64,000 nt of DNA from NCBI GenBank assembly GCA_023150895.1, contig JAKLJY010000035.1:1-64000 (forward strand), written 5' to 3'. A program made the translations under genes and the position numbers. This document shows positions 52,201 through 64,000 of the stretch, piece by piece. Each line of letters starts with the position of its first letter. Position 1 is the first letter of the stretch. The notes under the pieces are model-generated. The model searched no databases. It was not told where the DNA came from and saw only the letters and a list, made by a program, of their open reading frames with translations. Source of the stretch: Myxococcota bacterium. GTDB taxonomy: Bacteria > Myxococcota_A > Bradymonadia > UBA7976 > UBA1532.

Positions 52201-53247
52201 TCACGTCCAGTCGAGGATGACCTTGCCGCTCTGCCCCGAGGCCATGACCTCGAAGCCGGCCGCGTAGTCGTCGATCTTGAAGCGATGCGTGATGACCGGC
52301 GTCACGTCCAGGCCGCTCTGGAGCATGGCGGTCATCTTGTACCAGGTCTCGAACATCTCGCGGCCGTAGATGCCCTTGAGCACCAGTCCCTTGAAGATGA
52401 CGTGGTCCCAGTTGATGCCGGTCTCCTGCGGGGGGATGCCGAGCAGCGCGACCCGACCGCCGTGGTTCATGGTGGCGAACATCTGCCGCATCGCCGAGGC
52501 GCTGCCGGACATCTCGAGACCGACGTCGAAGCCTTCGGCCATGCCGAGCTGCCCCATGACATCCTCGAGTTTCTCGTTGGCGACGTTGATGGCCCGCGTC
52601 GCCCCCATCTTGCGGGCGAGGTCGAGGCGGTAATCGTTCACGTCGGTGATGACGACGTGCCGCGCGCCGACGTGGCGACAGATGGCCACGGCGAGAATGC
52701 CGATTGGGCCCGCGCCGGTGATCAGGACGTCCTCGCCGACCATGTCGAAGGACAGCGCGGTGTGCGCGGCGTTGCCGAAGGGATCGAGAAACGAGGCGAC
52801 CTCGTCGGAGACGGCGTCCGGCAGCGGGAACACGTTGACCGCCGGCATGGCGAGATACTCGGCGAACGCACCCGGGCGGTTCACGCCGACGCCCACCGTG
52901 TTGCGGCACAGGTGCCGCTTACCGGCGCGACAGTTGCGGCAGTGTCCGCAGGTGATGTGTCCCTCGCCGCTGACGCGCTGCCCGACGTGGAGGCCCGCCA
53001 CGTGACTGCCCACGGCGGCGATGACACCCATGAACTCGTGCCCGACGTGCATGGGCACGGGGATGGTGCGCTGCGACCAGGCGTCCCACTTGTAGATGTG
53101 AATGTCCGTGCCGCAGATGGCCGTCTTCTTGATCTGAATGAGGACGTCGTTGGGTCCGATGTCCGGGACGGGCACGGTGTCCATCCAGATGCCGGGTTCA
53201 CGACGACTCTTGACGAGGGCTTTCATCTTGCCGGTGGGGAGGCTCAT
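52201..53247 (-). CDS. tdh: L-threonine 3-dehydrogenase
   Basis: 348 aa, NAD-dependent zinc enzyme that oxidises threonine to 2-amino-3-ketobutyrate. Catalytic-zinc residues are in [10 protein letters not shown] and HVGHEFMG. The four structural-zinc cysteines are in [15 protein letters not shown]. The Rossmann motif [10 protein letters not shown] and family-specific [18 protein letters not shown] are present. It lies 57 bases downstream of kbl, giving the standard kbl-tdh pair for threonine breakdown to glycine and acetyl-CoA. Confidence 0.96.
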   Translation of the reverse strand: MSLPTGKMKALVKSRREPGIWMDTVPVPDIGPNDVLIQIKKTAICGTDIHIYKWDAWSQRTIPVPMHVGHEFMGVIAAVGSHVAGLHVGQRVSGEGHITCGHCRNCRAGKRHLCRNTVGVGVNRPGAFAEYLAMPAVNVFPLPDAVSDEVASFLDPFGNAAHTALSFDMVGEDVLITGAGPIGILAVAICRHVGARHVVITDVNDYRLDLARKMGATRAINVANEKLEDVMGQLGMAEGFDVGLEMSGSASAMRQMFATMNHGGRVALLGIPPQETGINWDHVIFKGLVLKGIYGREMFETWYKMTAMLQSGLDVTPVITHRFKIDDYAAGFEVMASGQSGKVILDWT

Positions 53248-53304
53248 GCTGCGTTCTCGCGTTGGACGTGCGGTTCAGGTTGGGGGACCCGGACGTGGGC
53301 CGCG

Positions 53305-54495
53305 TCAGGGGATGACTTTCAGGGCGCGACCGACCGTCGCGAACGCGGCGACCGCGCGCTCGAGATCGGCCCGGGAATGGGCGGCGGAGAGCTGCGTGCG
53401 AATGCGCGCGGCGCCCTGCGGCACGACGGGGTAAGAGAAACCGATGACATAGATGCCGTGGTCGAGCAGGGCGTTGGCCATGTCGCGGGCGAGGCGGGCA
53501 TCCCCCAGGAGGACAGGGATGATGGCGTGATCGCGCCCGAGCAGCGTGAAGCCGAGCTTGCCCATCTCGCTGCGGAAGAAGGCCTGGTTGTCGCGCAGGC
53601 GCGCGCGAAGATCGTCGCTGCGCTCGAGGAGGTCGAGCACGGCCAGGGACGTCGCGGCGATGACCGGCGCAAGTGTGTTGGAGAACAGATACGGCCGCGA
53701 ACGCTGCCGCAACCACTCGACGATCTCTTTGCGACCGGAAGTGTAGCCCCCGGACGCCCCGCCGAGGGCCTTGCCGAGCGTGCCGGTGATGATGTCCACC
53801 CGACCCAGCACGCCGCAGTGTTCGGGCGTGCCGCGGCCCTTCTCTCCCACGAACCCGACGGCGTGCGAGTCATCGACCATGACCAGCGCGTCGTGCCGGT
53901 CCGCGAGGTCGCAGATGGCTTTCAGGTTGGCGATGATGCCATCCATCGAGAACACGCCGTCCGTGGCGATGAGCTTGAAGCGGGCCCCGCGGGCGGCCTC
54001 GAGCTGTGCTTCGAGATCGGCCATGTCGTTGTTGGCGTAGCGGTATCGCTGCGCCTTCGACAGGCGAACGCCGTCGATGATCGAGGCGTGGTTCAGCGAG
54101 TCGCTGATGATGGCATCTTCCTCGCCGAGCAAGGTCTCGAAGAGACCCCCGTTCGCATCGAAACACGACGAGTAGAGGATCGTGTCGTCGGTGCCGAGAA
54201 ATGCCGAGAGACGCGCCTCGAGGGCCTTGTGGATGTCTTGCGTGCCACAGATGAAACGCACCGAAGACATGCCGTACCCGTAGCGCGGGAGGGCCGACCG
54301 CGCGGCGGCGACGAGGGCCGGGTGATTCGCGAGCCCGAGGTAGTTGTTGGCACAGAAGTTGAGCACGCGCTGCCCCCCGGCCACCGTGACGTTGGCCTGT
54401 TGGGGGGAGGTGATGACGCGCTCGGCCTTGTAGAGGCCGGTCGTGTGCAGCTCTTCGATCTGGCGGGCGAGGTGCTTCTGGAATGCGGCGTTCAT
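53305..54495 (-). CDS. kbl: Glycine C-acetyltransferase (2-amino-3-ketobutyrate CoA ligase)
   Basis: The 396-aa PLP enzyme of the alpha-oxoamine synthase family cleaves 2-amino-3-ketobutyrate with CoA to glycine and acetyl-CoA. Motifs are [50 protein letters not shown] and the PLP-lysine block [18 protein letters not shown] 54495 matches the family N-terminus (E. coli Kbl is 398 aa). A TATGGT hexamer lies nine bases before the ATG without a ribosome site. It is first in the kbl-tdh operon, 35 bases after the antiporter. Confidence 0.97.
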   Translation of the reverse strand: MNAAFQKHLARQIEELHTTGLYKAERVITSPQQANVTVAGGQRVLNFCANNYLGLANHPALVAAARSALPRYGYGMSSVRFICGTQDIHKALEARLSAFLGTDDTILYSSCFDANGGLFETLLGEEDAIISDSLNHASIIDGVRLSKAQRYRYANNDMADLEAQLEAARGARFKLIATDGVFSMDGIIANLKAICDLADRHDALVMVDDSHAVGFVGEKGRGTPEHCGVLGRVDIITGTLGKALGGASGGYTSGRKEIVEWLRQRSRPYLFSNTLAPVIAATSLAVLDLLERSDDLRARLRDNQAFFRSEMGKLGFTLLGRDHAIIPVLLGDARLARDMANALLDHGIYVIGFSYPVVPQGAARIRTQLSAAHSRADLERAVAAFATVGRALKVIP

Positions 54496-54504
54496 GGCGC
54501 GCAA

Positions 54505-54510
54505 ACCATA
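54505..54510 (-). promoter_or_regulatory. Putative -10 element (TATGGT) of kbl-tdh
   Basis: On the minus strand TATGGT ends nine bases before the kbl ATG in the 35-base gap after the antiporter gene. No Shine-Dalgarno is present, consistent with a leaderless or near-leaderless transcript separate from the upstream operon. Confidence 0.35.
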
Positions 54511-54530
54511 CGCCGATCCCCGAACGGGGA

Positions 54531-55877
54531 CTACCGGAAGAAGACGGCCGTCGTGAGCAGGAAGAGCGGCACGAGCACGACGAGCGACCACCGCAGGTAA
54601 CCGAAAAACGACGGCATGACGACGCCGTTCTCCTCGGCGATGGCCTTGACCATGAAGTTCGGCCCGTTGCCGATGTAGGTCACCGCGCCCATGAAGACCG
54701 CGCCGCAGGCGATGGCCGCGAGCCGGAGCTCGGCACCGTGCCCGCTCGCCAGGAAGTCGGCCAGGTAGCGGCCGCCGTCCGCGGAGACGCCCGCCTCACC
54801 GGCCGCCGCCGCCGCGAAGGAGAGGTACGTCGGCGCGTTGTCGAGCACGCTCGAGAGCAGACCCGTCGCCCAGAAGTACTGCCACGGTTCGTGGAGGCCG
54901 AGGGCTGCACCGTGGGTGTTCAGCAGCTTCAGCGGCGCGATCATCGTCACGAAGATGCCCAGAAACAGCACCGCGACCTCGATGATGGGTCCGAAGCCGA
55001 ACTGATTGCGCACGACGATCTCTTTCGGGGTGAATTGCAGGCTTGCGACGGCAAGGACGAGCAGCATCCCCTCCTGCACGCCGAACGGCCAGGGCTCGCC
55101 CCCATTGAACCAGCCCTGCCCCTTGCCGAGCACGGCGGCGATGACCCCCCCGAGAAGCCAGAGATTGCGCCGCCCGTCGACCCCGATGGGCTCGTGCTGC
55201 ATCGCTTCTTCGAGCTGTGAGCCGGGGAGCTCGGCCTCCTCGCGCTGAAACACGCGCTGATCGTAGAGATTGAACGCCACCAACAGCCCGCCCACGACCA
55301 GGAGCCACTCCGGCCAGAGGCGCAGCGTCCACTCGAAGGGCACGCCCTTCAGAAACCCCAGAAACAGCGGCGGATCACCGAGGGGCGTCAACAGACCCGC
55401 GGTGTTCGACACGATGAAGATGAAAAAGACGACCAAGTGCGTCTTGCCCAGGCGTCGACGATTGGCCCGCAGGAACGGTCGGATGAGCACCATCGACGCG
55501 CCGGTCGTCCCGATCAGGTTGGCGAGCACCGCGCCGACGGCCAGCAGGGCCGTATTGCCCAGGGGCGTACCGTCGAGCGAGCCCCGGACGTAAATGCCGC
55601 CGGAGATCGTGAACAGGGCGCCGAGCAGACACAGAAACGACGCGTAGTCGAGCAGCGCGTGTTCGAGTTCGCGAACGGCCTGTGCGCCGTAGACGGCGAT
55701 GAGCGCGACCGCGAACCCCACGGCCAGCACGCCGCTGACGAGCGCCTTGTTGCGGTTGCTCTCCCAGAAGTGGGGCGCCCGCAGCGGCAAGAGCGCGATG
55801 CACGCGAGCAGCGCCGCGAACGGCAGCACGCTGTAGACGGGCAGCACCCGCCCGAGGTCGATCACCGTCGGTTCCAT
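54531..55877 (-). CDS. CitMHS/NhaD-like sodium:proton antiporter or anion transporter
   Basis: 448 aa with about eleven to twelve membrane segments. It carries ion-transporter-superfamily motifs: [54 protein letters not shown] and [18 protein letters not shown]. The 'LDNAPTY' and 'IGNGPN' pairs are the re-entrant substrate sites of the family. Assignment between Na+/H+ exchange (NhaD-like) and citrate-type transport is not certain. The ATG at 55877 lies seven bases after kup's stop, so the genes are linked: an ion-transport operon with kup and the pyrophosphatase. Confidence 0.82.
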   Translation of the reverse strand: MEPTVIDLGRVLPVYSVLPFAALLACIALLPLRAPHFWESNRNKALVSGVLAVGFAVALIAVYGAQAVRELEHALLDYASFLCLLGALFTISGGIYVRGSLDGTPLGNTALLAVGAVLANLIGTTGASMVLIRPFLRANRRRLGKTHLVVFFIFIVSNTAGLLTPLGDPPLFLGFLKGVPFEWTLRLWPEWLLVVGGLLVAFNLYDQRVFQREEAELPGSQLEEAMQHEPIGVDGRRNLWLLGGVIAAVLGKGQGWFNGGEPWPFGVQEGMLLVLAVASLQFTPKEIVVRNQFGFGPIIEVAVLFLGIFVTMIAPLKLLNTHGAALGLHEPWQYFWATGLLSSVLDNAPTYLSFAAAAAGEAGVSADGGRYLADFLASGHGAELRLAAIACGAVFMGAVTYIGNGPNFMVKAIAEENGVVMPSFFGYLRWSLVVLVPLFLLTTAVFFR

Positions 55878-55884
55878 GATCGAT

Positions 55885-57855
55885 CTACAGATCGATCTGC
55901 ATGCCGAGCTCGACCACCCGCCCCGGCGGCAGGCCGAAGAAGGCCGTGGCACTCTGGGCGTTGCGCGAGATGAGCGAGAACAGGATCTTGCGCAGGCGCA
56001 TCATCTTGGCCGGGCCGGTCGTCAGGAGCGTCTCGCGCCCGAGGAAGAACGACGTCGTCTCCGGCGTCGTCTTGAGGCCGAGCAGCGTCGCCCGGGCCAT
56101 GATGTTGGGCACGTTGGGCGACTCCATGTACCCGTAGTGGGCCGTCACCCGATAGAAGCCCTCGCCGAGCGATTCGAGGCTGAGCTGGTCGCTCGGGTGC
56201 ACGTAGGGTCGGCGCTCGCTCTGAATGCTGAGCATCACCACCTGCTCGTGCAGCACCTGATTGTGTTTCAGGTGATGCAACAAGACGGGCGACGTCCCGG
56301 TGGGCGACGAGAACATGAAGACGGCCGTCCCCCGGACCCGGTGAGGTTGCGTGGCCTTGACGTCCTCGATGAAGAGATCGAACGGCAGGGTGCGCTTGTT
56401 GAAGCTCTCGGCGAGGATGCGGCGCCCGTCGCGCCATGTGAGCATCGTCGTCAGCAGCCAGAAGCCGATGACCACCGGCAGCCAGCCCCCGTCGAAGAAC
56501 TTCAGTGCGTTGGCACCGAAATAGAGCAGATCGAAGACAAGAAACAGACCGACGAGACCGGCCGCCTTCCACGGCGCCCAGCCCCACGCGAAACGCGCGA
56601 CGAAGAAGAACACCGTCGACGTGATGCACATGTCGATGGTGACGGCCAGGCCGTACGCCGCCGCCAGGTTGCTCGACGACCGGAACGCCACGACCAGGGC
56701 GAGACAGGCCGCCGCCATGACCCAGTTGACCAGCGGGATGTAGATTTGTCCCTCGGTCTCACCGGACGTGTGAATGATGTGCATCCGGGGCAGGAACCCG
56801 AGCTGAATGGCCTGCCGGGTCAGGGAGAACGCCCCCGAGATCAAAGCCTGAGACGCGATGACCGTCGCCGCGGTCGCCAGGCCGACCATCGGGTAGATGA
56901 GCGAGCGCGGGACCATGCCGTAGAACGGGTTTTCGAGGATCTCGGGGCCATGATTCGTCAACAGCAGCGCCCCCTGCCCGAAGTAGTTGAGCAGGAGGGC
57001 CGGCATCACGATGGCAAACCACGACAACTGGATGGGACGGCGACCGAAGTGCCCCATGTCCGCGTACAGGGCCTCGCCGCCGGTGATGCACAGCACCACC
57101 GAGCCGAGCACGATGAACCCTTTCATCTGATTCGCCTGGAAGAATTCGACGGCGAACAGCGGATTGAGCGCCGTCAGCACGTGCGGGTTCTGCACGAGCT
57201 GCACGACCCCGAGCACCGCAAGACACGAGAACCACACGATCATCACCGGACCGAAAACGCGCCCGATGCCCGCCGTGCCCTTCTTCTGGACGAAAAAGAG
57301 CCCGAGCAGGATGCCGCAGGTGATGGGCACGACGAACTTGTCCATGGCATCCGTGGCGACGCCGAGCCCTTCGACGGCCGAGAGCACCGAGATGGCCGGC
57401 GTGATGATGCCATCGCCGTACAGCAGGGCCGCGCTGAAGACCGCCAGCACGACGACGAAGCCGCGCAGCCGAGCCTTGACGCGCTGGTCGTTGGGCACGA
57501 GGGCGAGCAGGGCGAAGATGCCCCCTTCCCCGTGATTGTCCGCTTTCATGATGAACGTCAGGTACTTGACCGCCACGACGATGCAGAGCGACCAGAAGAC
57601 GAGGGAGAGCACCCCGAGAATGTTGGCCTCGGTGGCCGCCACGGCATGGGCGCCGTGGAAACACTCTTTGAGGGCATAGAGGGGGCTGGTGCCGATGTCG
57701 CCGTAAACGATGCCGAGGGCGGCGAGGGCGAGGGCGGCCGTACTGCCGTGGCCATGGGCCTCGGCGTCGTGCTCGGGGGGCGCGCTGGGGGGGGCGGCGT
57801 CGGGGGCGGCGCCGGGGGGCGGAGGAGAAGACGAGGCGGGGGTCGAATCGCTCAC
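55885..57855 (-). CDS. kup: Potassium uptake protein Kup
   Basis: 656 aa. About twelve membrane segments with the Kup signatures ALGIVYGDIGTSPLYALKECF, LVFWSLCIVVAVKYL, VALSAVEG-like repeats and GGWLPVVIGF. A soluble C-terminal tail of about 150 residues carries PYVHPSDQLS and FFLGRETLL. It mediates K+/H+ symport. An acidic and Pro-rich N-terminal extension (about 1-35) is unusual. It is seven bases after hppA. Confidence 0.95.
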   Translation of the reverse strand: MSDSTPASSSPPPPGAAPDAAPPSAPPEHDAEAHGHGSTAALALAALGIVYGDIGTSPLYALKECFHGAHAVAATEANILGVLSLVFWSLCIVVAVKYLTFIMKADNHGEGGIFALLALVPNDQRVKARLRGFVVVLAVFSAALLYGDGIITPAISVLSAVEGLGVATDAMDKFVVPITCGILLGLFFVQKKGTAGIGRVFGPVMIVWFSCLAVLGVVQLVQNPHVLTALNPLFAVEFFQANQMKGFIVLGSVVLCITGGEALYADMGHFGRRPIQLSWFAIVMPALLLNYFGQGALLLTNHGPEILENPFYGMVPRSLIYPMVGLATAATVIASQALISGAFSLTRQAIQLGFLPRMHIIHTSGETEGQIYIPLVNWVMAAACLALVVAFRSSSNLAAAYGLAVTIDMCITSTVFFFVARFAWGWAPWKAAGLVGLFLVFDLLYFGANALKFFDGGWLPVVIGFWLLTTMLTWRDGRRILAESFNKRTLPFDLFIEDVKATQPHRVRGTAVFMFSSPTGTSPVLLHHLKHNQVLHEQVVMLSIQSERRPYVHPSDQLSLESLGEGFYRVTAHYGYMESPNVPNIMARATLLGLKTTPETTSFFLGRETLLTTGPAKMMRLRKILFSLISRNAQSATAFFGLPPGRVVELGMQIDL

Positions 57856-57862
57856 GATGAGC

Positions 57863-60301
<2,439 letters not shown>

Positions 60302-60339
60302 TTGTCCTCCACCCGGTTGGGCCTGCTAAAACGGCGGGG

Positions 60340-60368
60340 CTTATAGCCGCACTTGCTGCGCCCGGCAA
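60340..60368 (-). promoter_or_regulatory. sigma-70-like promoter of the hppA-kup-antiporter operon
   Basis: On the minus strand TTGCCG (60368-60363) and TATAAG (60345-60340) are 17 bases apart. A leader of about 30 bases carrying GGTGGAGGA leads into the hppA ATG. Confidence 0.6.
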
Positions 60369-60408
60369 GGCTTTGAGGCAGCACCACGGACGATCTTGTC
60401 GCGTCCCC

Positions 60409-61761
60409 TCAGTCGTGACGGCTCACCGTGGCCGCCTCGGAGACGGAGGATTCGCCGGAGAGCAGGGCGTCGAACTCGAAATCTCCGAAAAGATGGTGGG
60501 AAACGAAGGCCCAGGCGATGGCGCGCGTGGCGCGGTGGACCTCGTCCGGATCGGTGTTGTCCGCCAGGCAACCGTCGCCCATGACCACGCCGGGCAGCTC
60601 TTCGCAGATGTTGGCGAAGCTGAAATGACCGGCGTCGGGGAAGGCGAGGCGCACGTCGTCCGGACCGTCGAGGCCCGCCCAGACGTCGTCCCCGTGTTCG
60701 GGATCCGGCAGCGTCTCGTCGCGCCCGGCGGTCACGAGCAAGGTGGGCACGTCGATGGCCGAGAAGTCGAAGACCGGCCCGCCGAGGGGCGCCATGGGCA
60801 TGCCGAGGTCGACGCGCGGGTCGAGGAAACCGGCCTCGAACCGGCTGCGCACGTCCGGATCCGTGTTCCAGATGCTGCAGAAGAGCTCGCCGCTCCCGTC
60901 GCCGGCACAGGCCGCCTCGATGACCTCGGTCTCGAACGCGGTGCCGGTGACGGCCAGCGTCGTATAGGCGCCGAAGCTGTGCCCGGCGAGCACGACGTCG
61001 TCTCCGAGCCGTCCCGCAAGGGCCGCGTCCCCGCCGTCGTAGAGGTGGTCGAGGACCGCCGAGACGTCCTGCGGACGCAACGCGAACATCTCCGCTGCGA
61101 CGCCACCGCCGTCGCTGAAGGTGTTGCCGGTGTGGTCGGGCGCGGCGACGACGAAGCCGTGGGAGGCGAAAAACTCGGTCAGGAACACGCTCTGCTCGGC
61201 GATGCCCCCGCTGCCGTGCGAGAAAACGACGACCGGGAACGCCTCTCCCGCGGCGAGCGCAGCCCCGGTGAAGACCTCGGGACGCCGGATGCGGCCGAAG
61301 AGGTAAGCCGTCGCGGTCCCCGCCTCGTCGTCCGTCGGGTACCAGAGCGCGAGGCGCAGCGAGCGTGGCTCGGCGGCGCCGACCGGCGTATACGTCACCT
61401 CGGACTGGCGGTAGCCGACCCGGTAAGGGCCGTCGGCCTCGGGGCCGGTGGGTCCGGGCGCCGCATCGGGTGTGTCCGAACCGCCCACGCCCCCGGCGTC
61501 CGGTCCGTACGCCCCACCCAGGGCGGCGTCGGCTCCACCGGGCAGGGGTGCTGCGTCGGTGCCTCCCCCGCCGCCGGCCGGGCCGGGACCGCCGTCGCCG
61601 GGGTCGTGCGCGCCCCCAACAGCACCACCTGCGGCGGCGTCTCCGGCGGACCCCTCGCCGGCCTCTCCGGCGGCGTCGTCGGCACCGCAGGCGACGGTGA
61701 CGGCGCCCGAGAAGACCGCTATCGCGGCGAAGGTCGAGGGACGACGGATGCGCGGAAACAT
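60409..61761 (-). CDS. Lipoprotein alpha/beta hydrolase (dienelactone-hydrolase/PAF-acetylhydrolase-like)
   Basis: 450 aa. The signal has lipobox VAC (Cys25). A long Gly/Ala/Asp linker (about 26-120) leads to a hydrolase domain. That domain has a VVFSHGSGG oxyanion strand, nucleophile elbow AGHSFGAY (Ser262), acid in TAGRDETLPDPEHG, and His in PDAGHFSF. The layout resembles secreted platelet-activating-factor-acetylhydrolase-like esterases of Myxococcota. Start at ATG 61761 (the lipobox fixes it). The gene is divergent from the metalloprotease, 130 bases apart, and ends 107 bases before hppA's start on the same strand. Confidence 0.85.
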   Translation of the reverse strand: MFPRIRRPSTFAAIAVFSGAVTVACGADDAAGEAGEGSAGDAAAGGAVGGAHDPGDGGPGPAGGGGGTDAAPLPGGADAALGGAYGPDAGGVGGSDTPDAAPGPTGPEADGPYRVGYRQSEVTYTPVGAAEPRSLRLALWYPTDDEAGTATAYLFGRIRRPEVFTGAALAAGEAFPVVVFSHGSGGIAEQSVFLTEFFASHGFVVAAPDHTGNTFSDGGGVAAEMFALRPQDVSAVLDHLYDGGDAALAGRLGDDVVLAGHSFGAYTTLAVTGTAFETEVIEAACAGDGSGELFCSIWNTDPDVRSRFEAGFLDPRVDLGMPMAPLGGPVFDFSAIDVPTLLVTAGRDETLPDPEHGDDVWAGLDGPDDVRLAFPDAGHFSFANICEELPGVVMGDGCLADNTDPDEVHRATRAIAWAFVSHHLFGDFEFDALLSGESSVSEAATVSRHD

Positions 61762-61891
61762 CGACGGGGCTCCATGGGCGTGACGGGGGAGGCGCAGCAT
61801 CGCCGAAACGCCGCACCGGCGCCAGGGCCCGCCCACAAAGACCTGCCGCCCGGGCCCGCTCCGGTGGTAGAACCGGCGCCCGGAGGTTCCC

Positions 61892-64000
61892 ATGCTCAGC
61901 GCTCTCCTTCGCTCCCCGCATTCACTCGGCCGGCTCCTCGCGTTCTTCGTGCTGCACGGCCTCTTCGGCTGCGCCGAGCCGGTGCAGGACGTGAATCGCG
62001 TTCAGGGCAACTACATCCGCAAGGCCGATCTCGAGGGCGAGTGGTACATGCTCACCACCGTCGTCGACGTGCCGCCCACCCGCGCCGTCTCTTTCGCCGG
62101 CGAGACGGGGAAGATGGAGCGCGTCCGGTTCGAGTTCCGGGAGAACGAGCTCGTCGCGTACCGCGCCTACCCCCTGCTCGAGGGCGCCGATACCGTTTCG
62201 ACGGGGCAGCCCTTCGACGGCCGCGACGCCCCCCTCGCCGCGTGGCCCGTGCAGTCGCACTTCGACATCATGCGGGACTACAACACGTCGACGGGCGAGC
62301 AGAGCAACGTCATCGACGAGAACACGGCCGACCGCCTCTGGTTCGAGCGCGAATACGCCCGGGTGGACTGGTCCGTCAGCGACATCCGCAACTTCGACTT
62401 CGTCCTGAACTTCACCTGGGAGGACGACTACTACTGGACCGGGTTCATGTCCCCTTCGTACGCCACGTTCGTCTCCGAGGAGGAGGGCGGTCCGGACGCG
62501 TTCTATCGCGAGGCGGACGCCGCCGGCGCAACGCACTATTTCGACGTGCTCGGCAAGTGGATCGTCGACCCCAACCTCTACTACTGCTCGCTCGGGTGGT
62601 TGGGCGAGGGCCCGTTCGACTGCGCCGCTGCGGAGGTCCTGACACGGACCTCGTTCATGCGCCTGCCGGCGAAACAGACCTACGAGGCCTACCACTACGA
62701 CGACCAGCTCATGAGCCGCTTCGGGTACTTCCGGTCGGAGATGTACACCTACGATGAGCAGCGGGGCGTCGCGGATGCCGGCCGACAGTATCTCATCAAC
62801 CGCCACAACATCTGGAAGACGGCCTACGACGACGCGGGCGAACTCATCCCCATTCCCGCCCGCGAAACGCGGACGGTGCCCTACTACCTGAGCCCGACGT
62901 TTCCCGACGACGAGGCGCTCGACACCGCCGCCGTCAGGACCATGCAACAGTGGGACGACGCGGCCCGGCGGGCCGTCGCCGCCGCGCAGCAGCGCCCGCT
63001 GGAAGACATCGGCACGATCTTCACCCTTTGCCACAACCCGGTGAGCCGGGCGAAGGGCGACGACGAGGCCTGCGGAGCGGACGGATTCGCCCCCCGCATG
63101 GGTGATCTGCGCTACTCCGTGCTCCACTGGGTGGACACGGAGACGATGGAGGGGCTGCTCGGGTACGGCCCCGCGGCGACGGATCCGCTGACGGGGGAGA
63201 TCATCTCGGGCAAAGCGCACGTCTACGGCGCGGCGGTGAACACCTACGCCACCTATGCGACGGACGTCATCCGCTTCTTCAACGGTGAGCTCGACGAACA
63301 GACGCTGATCTACGGCGACCACTTCACCGACGACCTGCGGACGCGCATCGCGGCGAAACAGACGACGCCGCGGCGGTCCGATCGCCTCGACGACATCCCC
63401 GTCGGCACGCGCGTGTCGAAGCACCGGCACGCCGATCCGGTGCGCGCCCGCCGTACCGATCTCAGGACCTACGACGCCAGCCGCACCGAGCAACGTCTGA
63501 AGGCCGCACGCGATGCCGGCGCCGGCCCGATGCGCATGAACGACGAGCTGCGTCGGGCTCTCGAGGCCCGCCTCGGCGGCACCTGGGAGTCCGCTCCGGA
63601 GGAGATCCGCACGCTGCTCGACCCGGTCTCGGCGCTCTCGACCGAGACGCTGCGCAAACGCCGCCGCTTCGACACCCACCTGCGCGCGCACCTCGTGGAA
63701 CGCTCTGATCTGTTCGAACCCAACATCGAGGGCATCGTAGAGAAATACAAGGGGCGGACGGACTACGACGCGATCTGGCGCGAACTCCGGGCCGAGGTGT
63801 TCGCGAGCACCGCCGAGCACGAGGTCGGGCATACACTCGGCCTGCGACACAACTTCCAGGGCAGTTACGACAGCCTCAACTACTTCGACGAGTACTGGGA
63901 TCTCCGCGCGGAGAATCTGAATCCCGTAGAGACGCTCGGCGACCTGTACGACCTGCTGACGCTCACCCCGGCGCAGTCCGAGGGCATGATGCGTCAGAAA
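61892..64000 (+). CDS. Zinc metalloprotease lipoprotein, DUF5117/DUF4953-like (3' truncated by window end)
   Basis: ATG 61892 has GGAGG at 61882-61886, five bases away, and the frame stays open to the last base (703 codons visible). Residues 1-27 form a lipoprotein signal (GLFGC, Cys27). The N-terminal half has Tyr/Trp-rich beta segments (EGEWYMLTTVVDVPP, YWTGFMSPSYATF). The C-terminal part holds the extended zinc motif HEVGHTLGLRHN (His643, Glu644, His647, His653), typical of metzincin-like 'zinc-dependent metalloproteases' with DUF5117 and DUF4953. It would act on the cell surface on proteins of unknown identity. The end of the gene lies outside the window. Confidence 0.88.
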   Translation, partial: MLSALLRSPHSLGRLLAFFVLHGLFGCAEPVQDVNRVQGNYIRKADLEGEWYMLTTVVDVPPTRAVSFAGETGKMERVRFEFRENELVAYRAYPLLEGADTVSTGQPFDGRDAPLAAWPVQSHFDIMRDYNTSTGEQSNVIDENTADRLWFEREYARVDWSVSDIRNFDFVLNFTWEDDYYWTGFMSPSYATFVSEEEGGPDAFYREADAAGATHYFDVLGKWIVDPNLYYCSLGWLGEGPFDCAAAEVLTRTSFMRLPAKQTYEAYHYDDQLMSRFGYFRSEMYTYDEQRGVADAGRQYLINRHNIWKTAYDDAGELIPIPARETRTVPYYLSPTFPDDEALDTAAVRTMQQWDDAARRAVAAAQQRPLEDIGTIFTLCHNPVSRAKGDDEACGADGFAPRMGDLRYSVLHWVDTETMEGLLGYGPAATDPLTGEIISGKAHVYGAAVNTYATYATDVIRFFNGELDEQTLIYGDHFTDDLRTRIAAKQTTPRRSDRLDDIPVGTRVSKHRHADPVRARRTDLRTYDASRTEQRLKAARDAGAGPMRMNDELRRALEARLGGTWESAPEEIRTLLDPVSALSTETLRKRRRFDTHLRAHLVERSDLFEPNIEGIVEKYKGRTDYDAIWRELRAEVFASTAEHEVGHTLGLRHNFQGSYDSLNYFDEYWDLRAENLNPVETLGDLYDLLTLTPAQSEGMMRQK

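Noticed and set aside
55878-55897. GATCGATC-TACA-GATCGATC at the kup/antiporter junction
   Set aside because: GATCGATC is self-palindromic, so two copies form an inverted repeat by chance geometry; it overlaps kup's final codons and has no terminator or operator features.
60373-61920. Plus-strand open frames across the lipoprotein hydrolase
   Set aside because: They are shadows of the minus-strand hydrolase, which has a lipobox, GHSFG and acid/His motifs.

Overview
The window is very GC-rich (roughly 70% by eye) and gene-dense. Nearly every gene junction overlaps by 1-8 bases or is a few tens of bases long. I see no rRNA, tRNA, CRISPR array, transposase or phage gene, and no gene-free stretch over about 300 bases; the longest is 51970-52200, which holds a promoter and a micro-gene. 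Several features point to a Myxococcota-like or related 'deltaproteobacterial' organism: an MglA-type Ras-like GTPase, a CotH-kinase lipoprotein with a MopE-like Asp/Cys motif and a lectin tail, many large lipoproteins with low-complexity linkers, multiple orphan histidine kinases, and a divergent membrane pyrophosphatase. Phylum placement is an inference from gene content.

Layout. 1-5.8 kb: murB, then a sigma factor / anti-sigma-like / LppC-like operon (the sigma gene looks frameshifted near its 5' end), then a membrane-anchored serine hydrolase on the opposite strand. 5.9-10.9 kb: a tightly coupled minus-strand operon of a CotH-kinase lipoprotein, a PaaK/CapK-like adenylate-forming enzyme, a radical SAM enzyme and a 150-aa unknown; it resembles no pathway I can name. 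11-12.6 kb: two adjacent unknown genes sharing a related C-terminal segment. 12.6-18.9 kb: a YhhN lysoplasmalogenase, then an export-targeted barrel-like protein, a lipoprotein and a lipase-like lipoprotein. Two 50-bp double-hairpin repeats sit between the barrel-like gene and the lipoprotein. 18.9-24.8 kb (minus): a CsgG/FlgO-like protein and a four-gene AAA(MoxR-like)-VWA/metallopeptidase cassette.

24.9-40 kb (plus): a zinc alcohol dehydrogenase, then a zinc-ribbon membrane protein. A run of ten nearly overlapping genes follows: hsp20, lon, MglA-like GTPase, PocR-type histidine kinase, response regulator, thiL, two CNNM/CorC-type proteins, a histidine kinase and a degenerate histidine kinase. 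A MoxR ATPase comes next. 40-47 kb (minus): aldo/keto reductase and hemW, then hrcA-grpE-dnaK-dnaJ, a complete heat-shock module without a recognisable CIRCE operator. 47.2-52.2 kb (plus): a cysteine desulfurase with a short ThiI (tRNA 4-thiouridine), a DUF4846-like protein, a phosphotransferase with a DUF6285-like partner, and a promoter with three AACGCTTC repeats driving a 24-aa hydrophobic peptide. 52.2-60.3 kb (minus): pyrophosphatase hppA, kup, a CitMHS/NhaD-like antiporter, kbl and tdh: ion energetics followed by threonine degradation. 60.4-64 kb: a lipoprotein alpha/beta hydrolase, then the first 703 codons of a lipoprotein zinc metalloprotease that runs off the window.

A recurring theme is regulation at the start codon. 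Several first-in-operon genes lack a Shine-Dalgarno but have a TAnnnT hexamer 6-9 bases upstream of the start, which suggests leaderless transcripts.
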